This document shows, one piece after another, positions 1 to 7,337 of a stretch of 19,293 nt of DNA (positions within the stretch are counted from its first letter, which is position 1; every line of letters begins with the position of its first letter). A program made the translations under genes and the position numbers. The stretch is from an uncultured Succinatimonas sp. (GTDB taxonomy: Bacteria > Pseudomonadota > Gammaproteobacteria > Enterobacterales > Succinivibrionaceae): the NCBI GenBank assembly GCA_937880335.1, contig CALFLJ010000177.1, forward strand, positions 1 through 19,293, written 5' to 3'. Under the pieces are notes generated by a model, which was given only the letters and a program-made list of their open reading frames with translations, was not told the DNA's origin and made no database searches.

Positions 1-2
1 AT

Positions 3-1277
3 ATACCAAGTGTTAACTCCCGTGAATCGACTGGAGATAAAACTAACGAGGTAAATCGTCTTTTTGACATTATTGGAAATGTAATTTCAAGAGATTCTGT
101 AACTGGAATTTATACAATAAAAGCTAAATCAGGCAAGATCTTAAAGGTTGCTGATCTTGTAACCGATACAGATGGTATGCAGGGTATAACGTTAGCATCT
201 TTAAGAGATGAAGAAAACTTAAAATCTCTTAATATCATTATTGCGCTTGGAATGGCTAAAGAGGGGTTCGATTGGCCACAGTGTGAATATGCATTAACCG
301 CAGGATACAGGGCATCCTTAACTGAAGTTGTACAGATTATTGGTCGTGCAACACGTGACTGTAAAGGAAAAGAACATGTTCAGTTTACAAATCTTTTGGT
401 AATGCCAACGGCATTGCTTGATGATGTTACAGATGCAGTTAATACCTTGCTTAAGGCTATTACACTTTCCTTGCTTATGGAGCAAGTTTTAGCACCAAAT
501 GTCCATTTCAGAAAAAGGTCTGAAGATGATACCTCAAAGACCTCCGATGGGATGGACATAAATGCAGGAAATAAAGATAAGCCAAAATCAGATCCTAACA
601 ATATTGAAATTACTATAGACGACTCTATCAGTGATGCTGCAGTTGATATTATCAATGAGGAGGGCAACGATATTATAGAACGACTCTTAAATGATTCATC
701 TGCAGTAAAAAGTGCTTTAGTAAATGGGGGCGATAGTGTTTCTCAGGCATTAGCTGAGGATGCCATTGTTGATGTTGTAAGGGATATGCACCCTGAACTT
801 ACTGATGAAGATGTCTGTGCTATTTCACATGCAATTGCTACAACTTTGGTTTTAAAGGCTCAAAGTCATAGAGTCTCTAATGATAGTAGTGATGGACAAA
901 AGCCTTTTGTAATTGTTGGTGAGGATAATACACAATTTATAAATATGAATGGAAAATTCATAAATGTAGATGAATTGGATTTTAGCTTAATTGAGTCAAT
1001 AAATCCTTTTGCTGATGCATATCAATTCATATCTAAAGTAATTGAACCTGAGCTCTTAAAGAGACTTCAGGAACAAACAGCTAAAATGCGAGAAAAAATG
1101 ACTTTGTTAAAGGCATTTGAACTCTGGCCTTATATAAATAGTTTTGTAAGTGAGCATGATAGATTGCCGGAAATAAACTCCACAAATGACTTTGAGCGTC
1201 GTCTAGGTATTGCGCTTTCATTAGTTAGAGAAGAAAAACGTAAGCGCAACGCAAAGGCAAAGGCAGAAGGTAAATAA
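3..1277 (+). CDS. Superfamily-2 (DEAD/DEAH-type) helicase, 3' part only
   Basis: The frame is open from the first complete codon of the window (ATA at 3), so the ATG at 177 is internal and the N-terminal half, with Walker A and DEAH motifs, lies outside. The visible 424 residues contain the end of RecA-like domain 2. Motif V is at 243-275 (ALGMAKEGFDW) and motif VI, with its arginine fingers, is at 333-359 (QIIGRATRD); this pair is diagnostic of SF2 helicases/translocases. About 300 further residues follow: a polar acidic linker (roughly 520-640), then helical sequence, and near 1098-1254 a short block with an FVxxxxRLP...DFE pattern that recurs in the next protein. The tail is Lys/Arg-rich. 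The stop TAA overlaps the next ATG by one base, so the two proteins are probably made together. An ATP-driven nucleic-acid translocase role is firm; a defence or repair role is inferred from the nuclease partner. Confidence 0.88.
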   Translation: MPSVNSRESTGDKTNEVNRLFDIIGNVISRDSVTGIYTIKAKSGKILKVADLVTDTDGMQGITLASLRDEENLKSLNIIIALGMAKEGFDWPQCEYALTAGYRASLTEVVQIIGRATRDCKGKEHVQFTNLLVMPTALLDDVTDAVNTLLKAITLSLLMEQVLAPNVHFRKRSEDDTSKTSDGMDINAGNKDKPKSDPNNIEITIDDSISDAAVDIINEEGNDIIERLLNDSSAVKSALVNGGDSVSQALAEDAIVDVVRDMHPELTDEDVCAISHAIATTLVLKAQSHRVSNDSSDGQKPFVIVGEDNTQFINMNGKFINVDELDFSLIESINPFADAYQFISKVIEPELLKRLQEQTAKMREKMTLLKAFELWPYINSFVSEHDRLPEINSTNDFERRLGIALSLVREEKRKRNAKAKAEGK

Positions 1278-2626
1278 TGAGATTAACAGGTGATAAAAAA
1301 TTAGGGAAAAAGCCTGAAAGTTTTGAAGAGCTAGTTTTAAATGATCCTTTTCATCTTTTAGAAAATGTTGGAGAAAAGCGCTTATCAATGTCTGTTTCAG
1401 ACATAATTAAGGCTCAATTTGAAGAGGTTGCAGAATTTGTTAAAAAAAATCAGAGATTGCCATCTCCTGATGTAGATGACTTTGATGAAGTTTTATTAGC
1501 TGAAACATTTAATAATCTTATAAAGGATGCACCTGAGGGTAAAACCTATTGTGAGTCATTTTTAGAGCAAAATAAGGTTAAGGATAGCCCTGCGGACTTA
1601 CGCATTTTTAATAATGAAAAGTCGAGTTTTAGTAATGGCATGCAAGATAAGATCTCCCATATGGAAACTAGGTCTTATCAGAATATAGACGATGTTTTTA
1701 ATGATGATCCTCTAGGACTTTTAGATGATGTAGGGGATGTTCTGGTTGAAAGTGAAAACTGGAAAAAGGATAGAGACGAGTATTCTCCAACAGTTGATGG
1801 AAAAGTTGCTAAATCTAAAACATGCGAGGACTTCTATAAATACAGAAGGTATTTTGATGAGATAAACAGATTGATTGAAGATGGTCATTTAGAGGCTATA
1901 CCTATTCGTGGAGATGATGCTTCAATAAATTTAGGTGATATTTTTGTAATAAATGGCATGATGAACTTTATTGCAGATGTTTATGACTCACAATATAAAA
2001 TAGAATCATCAAGAAAACTTACTTATCGTGTAAGGCAAATTTTTATAAATGGTACAGAGTCAACCCCATTAAGTACCTCAATAAAAACAACTTTCTATGC
2101 AAGATCTAAGATGCCTGGTAAAAGAATTGTACAAAAAGATCATATAGGTTATGACTTTATATCATCTATGCAAAAAGATCTTGAGAGACTTTCTTTGGGA
2201 TCTGAAAACTCAATTATGAGTGGCTATATTTATATATTATCCTCAAAAAGTACTCATCCTGTTATCAAAAAGTTTACAGAACAGAGCAATCTGGTAAAAA
2301 TTGGTTACTGCACAACAGATGTTGCAACAAGAATTGCTAATGCTGCAAACGAACCTACTTACCTGTGTGCACCTGTTAATGTCCTTAAGACTTTTGAATG
2401 CTATAACTTTGATCCAAAAAATTTAGAGGATGTTTTGCATACCATTCTTGCAAGCCACAGATTAAATCTTGAAATTAAAGATAAAGATGGAAATACCTAT
2501 AGGCCTCAAGAGTGGTTTACCGTGAGTGTTAAAACAGCAAGTGATATAGTAGATCACCTTTTTGCTGGAGATATTGCCAATTATTATATTGATAGTATTC
2601 AGGGAAAACTAAAAATAAAGAAATAA
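1277..2626 (+). CDS. GIY-YIG nuclease family protein (T5orf172/MUG113-like), helicase partner
   Basis: 449 residues. The C-terminal part (about 314-430) carries a GIY-YIG-type nuclease core: GYIYIL at 316-321, KIGY at 341-344 as the YIG equivalent, candidate catalytic R352, candidate metal-binding E384 in KNLEDVLH, and an EWF motif at 412-414. This order matches the T5orf172/MUG113 branch of GIY-YIG endonucleases. The N-terminal 300 residues are not recognised. They hold two copies of a DPxxLL[ED][ND]VG motif (23-32 and 144-153) and an FVKKNQRLP block near 54-62 that resembles the C-terminus of the upstream helicase. The start ATG overlaps the helicase stop (TAATG) and has AGAAGG just upstream, indicating translational coupling. 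The likely role is nicking or cutting DNA guided by the helicase. Phage defence is plausible but unproven, and the exact catalytic assignments come from reading the motifs by eye. Confidence 0.82.
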   Translation: MRLTGDKKLGKKPESFEELVLNDPFHLLENVGEKRLSMSVSDIIKAQFEEVAEFVKKNQRLPSPDVDDFDEVLLAETFNNLIKDAPEGKTYCESFLEQNKVKDSPADLRIFNNEKSSFSNGMQDKISHMETRSYQNIDDVFNDDPLGLLDDVGDVLVESENWKKDRDEYSPTVDGKVAKSKTCEDFYKYRRYFDEINRLIEDGHLEAIPIRGDDASINLGDIFVINGMMNFIADVYDSQYKIESSRKLTYRVRQIFINGTESTPLSTSIKTTFYARSKMPGKRIVQKDHIGYDFISSMQKDLERLSLGSENSIMSGYIYILSSKSTHPVIKKFTEQSNLVKIGYCTTDVATRIANAANEPTYLCAPVNVLKTFECYNFDPKNLEDVLHTILASHRLNLEIKDKDGNTYRPQEWFTVSVKTASDIVDHLFAGDIANYYIDSIQGKLKIKK

Positions 2627-2630
2627 TAAT

Positions 2631-2670
2631 TTACCTTTTTTATGATTTATAACTCAGGTTTAAAAGGTAA
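2631..2670 (+). terminator. Weak inverted repeat after the nuclease gene
   Basis: TTACCTTTT (2631-2639) is exactly complementary to AAAAGGTAA (2662-2670), with a 22-nt loop, starting 4 nt after the nuclease stop. A broken T-rich stretch (TTTAGCCTTATTTT) follows. The stem is AU-rich and the loop long, so this is at best a weak terminator for the helicase-nuclease pair. Confidence 0.3.
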
Positions 2671-2695
2671 TTTAGCCTTATTTTAGAGTAGATAA

Positions 2696-2720
2696 AATGG
2701 CGGTAGATTTTACCGCCATT
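2696..2720 (-). terminator. Hairpin terminator of the persulfide reductase gene
   Basis: Perfect 10-bp inverted repeat AATGGCGGTA (2696-2705) and TACCGCCATT (2711-2720) with a 5-nt loop. Read on the minus strand it starts 22 nt past the reductase stop and runs into TTTATCT, a short U-rich tail. It could also stop readthrough from the convergent nuclease gene, but the plus-strand side lacks a T tract. Confidence 0.6.
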
Positions 2721-2742
2721 GTTAGAAGATTTATTATGAATT

Positions 2743-5145
2743 TTAACCTATAAAGAGGTTTACATTTGATTTTGAAGCCTCAGATATGTAGTTTGCTACA
2801 CCGCCAATTTCAACACCATCAATAAGTTCTTCCTCTTTAATGCCCATCATATCCATGCTCATTGAGCAGGCTATAAGTTTAGCACCACCTAAGACAGCTG
2901 ATTTTAAAAGCTCCTCAACAGATGAGATGTTCTTTTTCTTCATAAGGTTTTTCATAAAGAGTGAGCCTAAACCAAAGAAATTAAACTTTGACATCTGAAG
3001 TTTGCTTGCATCCTCAGGTAACATAAAGGAAAACATCTTTTCAATAAAGCTCTTGTTTGCAACATCAGTCTTCTTTCTTACTGCAGCTAAGCCATAGAAG
3101 GTAAAGAAGAGGGTAACGTTTTTACCTGCAGCAAGAGCTCCATTTGCTAGGATTAAAGCTGCTAAAACTTTATCCATGTCATTTGAAAAGACAATGATGG
3201 TTTCATCGTTTAAAGATTTACCAGGAACCACTACAGGAGACTTTTGTATATTTTTACCTATTTTGGCAGTAATGATCTTATTTTCGTTATTAAGTGAAAC
3301 AAGACTTGCTCCAGTGCTCTGACACCAGCCTTTGATGTCAGACATAAAGCCCCTGTCAGTGCACTTAACCTCCATAAGCTCACCGTCATTTAGACTTTTA
3401 TAGCCCTCTGAAACCTTCATAATGGGACCTGGGCATGAAAGGCCACAAGCATTTATTTTAAGACTAGGTTCTATACCATCTTTAGATTGAACTATACGAT
3501 TATTGACTATATCATTAGAGCTATTTTTCTTATTAAGACTTTCTGGCTTTTTATTCATTACCTTGTAAATATCTATACCAGCCATTAAGGTTACTACATT
3601 TGTAAAACCTCTTTGCATCAGAATACGAGCTGACACATAACTTGTGTAACCTGTGTTGCAGTAGAGAACTAATCTTTTATCCTTTGGAAGATCTAAATTA
3701 TCATCTCGTAAAGTGGTAATTGGAGCGTTTATAGCATTTTCGATATGAGATGCTCTAAAAGCCTCTTTTGGACGGACATCAACTAATAAGTCAGTATCCT
3801 TTATCTCAGATAAGCTTATGCCTGATACCCTCTTTTCTAAAATATTTGTGGCAAGCATACCCAAGAGATTTACCGGATCTTTTGGACCATTAAATGGTTG
3901 GGCATAGCAAAGTTCAAGATCGATTAGATCATAGACTGTCATATTACCTCTAATGGCAGTGGCAATTACATCTATTCTCTTATCAACACCATCACTACCT
4001 GAGGCCTGTGCTCCTAAGATCTTCCCTTTATCATCAAATAAGAGCACATAGATTGAAAGTTCAGAGCCAGGATAGTATGAGGCGTGATTACGCCCCATAA
4101 TTATGGCCCTTTGATAGGAAATTTTTGCTCTGTCTAGGGCAACAGATGACATACCAACACTTGCTGTAACAGTGTCGTAAACCTTTACAATTCCTGCTTT
4201 TGTGGTGTCTTTATAGGTAGATTTAATGCCTGCAATATTGTCAGCTATGATGCGACCTTGACGATTAGCAGGACCTGCAAGAGCTGTGATCTCCAAGGCA
4301 TTGCTTATATAATTTACCGTTTCAACATTATCACCTGCAGCATAGATATCCTCATCTGAGGTCTGCATGTGTTTATCTACTAAAATACCTTTATTTACTT
4401 TAAGTCCGGCATCTTTAGCAAGGCCTGTTTCAGGTCTTACACCTACGGACATAACTATAAGATCAAAGTCAATTTTCTTGCCTGAATTTAAGATAACAGA
4501 ATTTCCTTCAACCTTTACAATGGCATCGTTTAATACAACTTTAATATTGTTTTCAACTAAGGTATTTAAAACATTTTTTGAAATTTCAACTTCAAATCCT
4601 GGTAAAACCTGACTTTGCATTTCAACGATAGTTACGTCAAGACCTATTTCGTTGAGGTTTTCTGCCATCTCAAGACCGATTGCACCAGCTCCTGCAACTA
4701 ATATTTTTTTAGAGGAAGTTTTATTTATATATTCCTTAAGTTTTACCGCATCAGCGACTCTTCTTATAGTGAATGTTTTATTTTTTTCAAGACCTTCAAT
4801 TGGGGGTACAAAAGGGGAGGCCCCTGAGGCTAGTACAAGTTTGTCATATTTTAGTGATGAACCATCCTGTAAGGTAACAGATTTGTTTTTACGGTCAATG
4901 GTAGTGACTTCTGAATTTAGCTTTACATCAATATTAAACCATGTTTTAAACTTTTCTACAGAAGATACATAAAGAGAATCCTCGCTTTCAATTACCCCAC
5001 CGGCAAAATAAGGTAGACCACAGTTAGCAACAGAAATCTCATTACTTTTTTCAAGAATGGTAATAGAGGCATTTTCATCAAGTCTTCTTAAACGAGCCGC
5101 ACAACTTGCACCAGCGGCACCACCACCAATCACTAAAACTTCCAT
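2743..5145 (-). CDS. Four-domain CoA-disulfide/persulfide reductase (FAD-NAD reductase, rhodanese, TusA, DsrE2)
   Basis: 800 residues. Positions 1-445 are a pyridine nucleotide-disulfide reductase: FAD motif GGGAAG at 7-12, NAD motif GAGAIG at 152-157, FAD-binding YAAGD at 268-272, and a single redox cysteine C42 in SVANCGLPYF, as in CoA-disulfide and NADH-persulfide reductases. Positions about 448-535 are a rhodanese domain with DVR at 456-458 and active-site C496 in CNTGYTS. Positions about 562-630 are a TusA domain with the CGLSCPGP signature (C567, C571). Positions 648-800 match DsrE2-type sulfur carriers, with C760 in ACSMSMDMMG. All expected sulfur-carrying cysteines are present. The likely role is cytoplasmic NAD(P)H-dependent reduction of CoA disulfide, CoA persulfide or polysulfide, with persulfide handed between domains. 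It has a good RBS (GGAG) and is transcribed away from an ArsR regulator through a promoter overlapped by palindromes. The exact substrate cannot be read from sequence. Confidence 0.93.
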   Translation of the reverse strand: MEVLVIGGGAAGASCAARLRRLDENASITILEKSNEISVANCGLPYFAGGVIESEDSLYVSSVEKFKTWFNIDVKLNSEVTTIDRKNKSVTLQDGSSLKYDKLVLASGASPFVPPIEGLEKNKTFTIRRVADAVKLKEYINKTSSKKILVAGAGAIGLEMAENLNEIGLDVTIVEMQSQVLPGFEVEISKNVLNTLVENNIKVVLNDAIVKVEGNSVILNSGKKIDFDLIVMSVGVRPETGLAKDAGLKVNKGILVDKHMQTSDEDIYAAGDNVETVNYISNALEITALAGPANRQGRIIADNIAGIKSTYKDTTKAGIVKVYDTVTASVGMSSVALDRAKISYQRAIIMGRNHASYYPGSELSIYVLLFDDKGKILGAQASGSDGVDKRIDVIATAIRGNMTVYDLIDLELCYAQPFNGPKDPVNLLGMLATNILEKRVSGISLSEIKDTDLLVDVRPKEAFRASHIENAINAPITTLRDDNLDLPKDKRLVLYCNTGYTSYVSARILMQRGFTNVVTLMAGIDIYKVMNKKPESLNKKNSSNDIVNNRIVQSKDGIEPSLKINACGLSCPGPIMKVSEGYKSLNDGELMEVKCTDRGFMSDIKGWCQSTGASLVSLNNENKIITAKIGKNIQKSPVVVPGKSLNDETIIVFSNDMDKVLAALILANGALAAGKNVTLFFTFYGLAAVRKKTDVANKSFIEKMFSFMLPEDASKLQMSKFNFFGLGSLFMKNLMKKKNISSVEELLKSAVLGGAKLIACSMSMDMMGIKEEELIDGVEIGGVANYISEASKSNVNLFIG

Positions 5146-5170
5146 TTTTTTACTCCATATTAGCTTTTTC

Positions 5171-5186
5171 TAATATTAGAATATTA
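5171..5186. promoter_or_regulatory. Candidate ArsR operator 1
   Basis: Palindrome TAATATT-AG-AATATTA: 7-bp perfect arms around a 2-nt centre, covering the -10 of the reductase promoter. AT-rich imperfect dyads of this size are typical of ArsR/SmtB operators. Binding is inferred from position and symmetry. Confidence 0.5.
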
Positions 5187-5206
5187 CAATATAAAAATAT
5201 TTTCAA
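5178..5206 (-). promoter_or_regulatory. Sigma-70-type promoter of the persulfide reductase
   Basis: On the minus strand, -35 TTGAAA (5206-5201) and -10 TATTCT (5183-5178) are separated by exactly 17 bp. This places transcription start about 25-30 nt before the reductase ATG. The -10 lies inside one palindrome and the spacer is filled by another, as expected for repression by the divergent ArsR protein. Confidence 0.6.
5188..5201. promoter_or_regulatory. Candidate ArsR operator 2
   Basis: Palindrome AATAT-AAAA-ATATT, 5-bp arms, filling the spacer between -10 and -35 of the reductase promoter. It shares the AATAT/ATATT half-site with operator 1, one base away, so two repressor dimers could bind side by side. 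AT-richness makes chance symmetry possible. Confidence 0.4.
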
Positions 5207-5235
5207 GTTTCTTTTAAATCTGATATTATAAAAAT

Positions 5236-5529
5236 ATGAATACAGAACTTATTGAAGCATATACAAAAATATTTTCGGCCTTATCCCATCCTTTAAGACT
5301 ATCAATAGCCTTAGGGCTTTTGAGTAAAGGTCGTTGTAACGTTAATACTATGTCAGAGCGTCTAAATATTTCGCAATCTTTAGTCTCTCAACATGTAAGA
5401 ATTTTAAAAGACGCAGGTCTTATAAAAGGTCAGCGAGAGGGGACTATTATCTGGTACTCCATATCCTCAGATGAGGCCCGCCGTTTATTATCCTGTTTAA
5501 ATTTGGGATGTGACTGTGAAAAAAATTAA
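5236..5529 (+). CDS. ArsR/SmtB-family repressor, probable persulfide or thiol sensor
   Basis: 97 residues forming one winged helix-turn-helix domain. The SALSHPLRLSIALGLL helix (14-29) is the standard ArsR start, the recognition helix is around 45-57 (ISQSLVSQHVRIL), and the wing is GQREGTIIWY (65-74). Cysteines are C34 in the second helix region and C87, C92 and C94 at the C-terminus. The separation of C34 from the C-terminal group resembles the two-cysteine arrangement of BigR/SqrR-type persulfide sensors, although a metal or arsenite site cannot be excluded. The gene is divergent from the multidomain persulfide reductase, with 90 bp between starts. It probably represses both genes from the palindromes at 5171-5201. 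No Shine-Dalgarno sequence is visible, and a TATTAT -10-like box (5224-5229) ends 7 bp before the ATG, so the mRNA may be leaderless. Confidence 0.88.
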   Translation: MNTELIEAYTKIFSALSHPLRLSIALGLLSKGRCNVNTMSERLNISQSLVSQHVRILKDAGLIKGQREGTIIWYSISSDEARRLLSCLNLGCDCEKN

Positions 5530-5548
5530 GATAAGTAAAATAATGTGA

Positions 5549-5577
5549 TAAAAAAAGGCGGCAATCTCCTGCCGCCT
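5549..5577 (-). terminator. Rho-independent terminator of flgE
   Basis: GC-rich stem AGGCGGCA (5556-5563) and TGCCGCCT (5570-5577) with a 6-nt loop. On the minus strand it is followed by seven Ts (A run at 5550-5556 on the plus strand). It lies about 43 nt past the flgE stop and is well placed to end flgE transcription. On the plus strand, for the arsR-like gene, there is no T tract. Confidence 0.88.
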
Positions 5578-5619
5578 AAGAGAGGTAAATCCTCACAATC
5601 TCAAGTTAACTAAAAGTTT

Positions 5620-7047
5620 TTACCTAACGTTCAAAATAGAGTCCATTACTGTATTTTGTGTTTGTAATGACTGAGCGTTAGCCTGATATGATCTCTGAGC
5701 TACGATAAGATCGACTAATGAAGCTGACAAATCCACGTTAGAGTTTTCAAGGTTAGCTCCTTTAATCGCACCTGCGGTACCTTCATTAGCTTCCATGGCG
5801 CGAGGCTGTCCTGAGTTAATGGATTCCTTCCACTGAGTATCGCCTATCTTTGTTAAACCTTGAGGGTTTACAAAGTCAGCAAGGGCGACCTTAGCTAAAT
5901 ATTCGCTACGACCATTTGAGTATGATGCAACTATAACTCCATTTTCATCTACTTCAACATTAGTAAGCTGACCTGTAGCGTAACCGTCATCTGTTGGGGT
6001 TTTACTAATTGTAAAGCTTGAGGAACCATACTGAGTTAAGCCCAGTTCAATATGAACGTTTTGAGTATCATCAACACCTCCTCCCATGGCAAAAGCTAGG
6101 GAATGATCTTCACGTCCAGCTGGGATCTTATTAACACTATTGGTATTTTGGATATAAAGAGCACCAGGTTTCATACCATTTTGGATAAGCTGACCATCAG
6201 GACCAAAGGTTAATGATACAGTTGAAAATTTCTGATTTACCACGGTTGAGTTTTTATCAGTTACTTCCATCAGGGTACCATCCTGAATATCTACAGGATT
6301 GCCATCAACGAAAGCTGTCATAGTCCAATTTGTTTGACCGTAGTTAGGATCTTTTACGTCTGTGATTGTATTGTTTTTAATAAAGTAATAAGTAAGGGTG
6401 TGAGCCCCACCTAAGGAATCATGGATAGTTTGTGAGGTTGAGCTTGTATAGGTACGGCTATCTTTTGGATCAAATTTAGTCATGGCATGGACCTGGGCTG
6501 TACCTAGATCATCTGAGTTTGCAGGCAAGTTTAACCCAATTGATAATTGTGATGAGGCTCGAGGGGCTCCTGTGGTACTTGGAACTTGAATTGCTTTAGT
6601 TGAAATAACATCTAAGTTTGTGGCATCACCCTTATCGTTAATATCGTATCCCTGTAGATAATCACCTTGAGCTGTAACGATAAATCCCTTTGAGTTAAGT
6701 TGGAAAGCACCGTTACGGGTATATGAACGATCACCATTGTTTACTGCATTATTAGCATTAGGTTCATTAGATAAAACGAAGAAGCCATTACCTGCAATCG
6801 CCATATCAAGATTATTTCCGGTATCGCCTGTTAATGTACCTTGGGTAAACTGCTGAGAGACAGTAGATGTTAAGGTACCGTGTCCAACAGCTGTTTTTGA
6901 ACTGGTAAATACCGAGTTTGTATACATGTCAGCAAATTCTGCGCGAGATTTCTTAAAGCCATAAGAATTACTGTTGGCGATGTTATTTGATGTAACATCT
7001 AAGTATTTTTGTGAAGCGTTAAGACCACTTAAGGAAATTCCGAACAT
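5620..7047 (-). CDS. flgE: Flagellar hook protein FlgE
   Basis: 475 residues. The N-terminus (MFGISLSGLNASQKYLDVTS, then NNIANSNSYGFKKSRAEF) is the conserved flagellar rod/hook motif. GNNLDMAIAGNGFFVL follows at about 78-93, and the C-terminal domain (about 425-475, ending LQTQNTVMDSILNVR) contains the SNVDLSASLVDLIVAQRSYQ type of helix. Both ends form the coiled D0 core that polymerises into the hook; the middle (about 140-370) is the variable surface D1/D2 region. Length is in the range of bacterial FlgE. It is exported by the flagellar type III apparatus without a signal peptide. The gene stands alone, not in a flg operon, with its own sigma-54-like promoter upstream, a GGAG RBS and a strong terminator downstream. 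A short CCCC/GGGG hairpin (7075-7085) lies in its predicted leader. Confidence 0.95.
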   Translation of the reverse strand: MFGISLSGLNASQKYLDVTSNNIANSNSYGFKKSRAEFADMYTNSVFTSSKTAVGHGTLTSTVSQQFTQGTLTGDTGNNLDMAIAGNGFFVLSNEPNANNAVNNGDRSYTRNGAFQLNSKGFIVTAQGDYLQGYDINDKGDATNLDVISTKAIQVPSTTGAPRASSQLSIGLNLPANSDDLGTAQVHAMTKFDPKDSRTYTSSTSQTIHDSLGGAHTLTYYFIKNNTITDVKDPNYGQTNWTMTAFVDGNPVDIQDGTLMEVTDKNSTVVNQKFSTVSLTFGPDGQLIQNGMKPGALYIQNTNSVNKIPAGREDHSLAFAMGGGVDDTQNVHIELGLTQYGSSSFTISKTPTDDGYATGQLTNVEVDENGVIVASYSNGRSEYLAKVALADFVNPQGLTKIGDTQWKESINSGQPRAMEANEGTAGAIKGANLENSNVDLSASLVDLIVAQRSYQANAQSLQTQNTVMDSILNVR

Positions 7048-7111
7048 TTTTAGCTCTCCAAACTTGAGATTTTGCCCCTTTGGGGATGTTATTTTTTATA
7101 TCTCAAATAAA

Positions 7112-7127
7112 AGCAAGAGCTGTGCCA
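7112..7127 (-). promoter_or_regulatory. Sigma-54 (RpoN) promoter of flgE
   Basis: On the minus strand the sequence TGGCACAGCTCTTGCT matches the -24/-12 consensus TGGCAC-N5-TTGCW at every defined position. The predicted transcription start is near 7101, giving a leader of roughly 54 nt before the flgE ATG. RpoN control of hook genes is well known in polarly flagellated gammaproteobacteria. Confidence 0.85.
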
Positions 7128-7203
7128 AATGTTTATAAAAGAATTATTTTAATAAAATCAAACAGTTGTATGTATGTTAGAAGTTTTGTTTATAAAAAGG
7201 ATC

Positions 7204-7219
7204 TGGCAAAACATTGCCA
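7204..7219. promoter_or_regulatory. Candidate enhancer site for the flgE sigma-54 promoter
   Basis: Palindrome TGGCAA-AACA-TTGCCA, 6-bp perfect arms, centred about 110 bp upstream of the predicted flgE start. This is a normal distance for an NtrC/FlrC-type activator site. The GG-to-GC spacing is one base short for it to be a second sigma-54 promoter. The role is inferred. Confidence 0.4.
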
Positions 7220-7284
7220 CTTTATTATTTTTCCCTTTTAAGTCGCCAAATATTTAGTTTTATTTGCTCATAAGAAATTATTAA

Positions 7285-7316
7285 AAAAGCTCCTAAATTA
7301 AACCTAATTTAGGAGC
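7285..7316 (-). terminator. Rho-independent terminator of the transporter operon
   Basis: Perfect 12-bp stem GCTCCTAAATTA (7289-7300) and TAATTTAGGAGC (7305-7316) with a 4-nt loop. On the minus strand it is followed by TTTTTTAATAATTT. It starts 21 nt past the stop of the last transporter gene. Confidence 0.88.
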
Positions 7317-7337
7317 ATAAGTTTTATTGTTTTTTGA

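Noticed and set aside
177..179. ATG at 177 as the helicase start
   Set aside because: The frame is open to the window edge and the ATG falls just before helicase motif V, so the gene must begin upstream.
4367..4972. Open frames on the plus strand inside the persulfide reductase gene
   Set aside because: They lie antisense to strongly conserved reductase motifs, have no RBS and no recognisable domains.
7204..7219. A second sigma-54 promoter for flgE
   Set aside because: TGGCA and TTGCC are present but the GG-to-GC spacing is one base short and the sequence is a perfect dyad, which fits a protein-binding site better.
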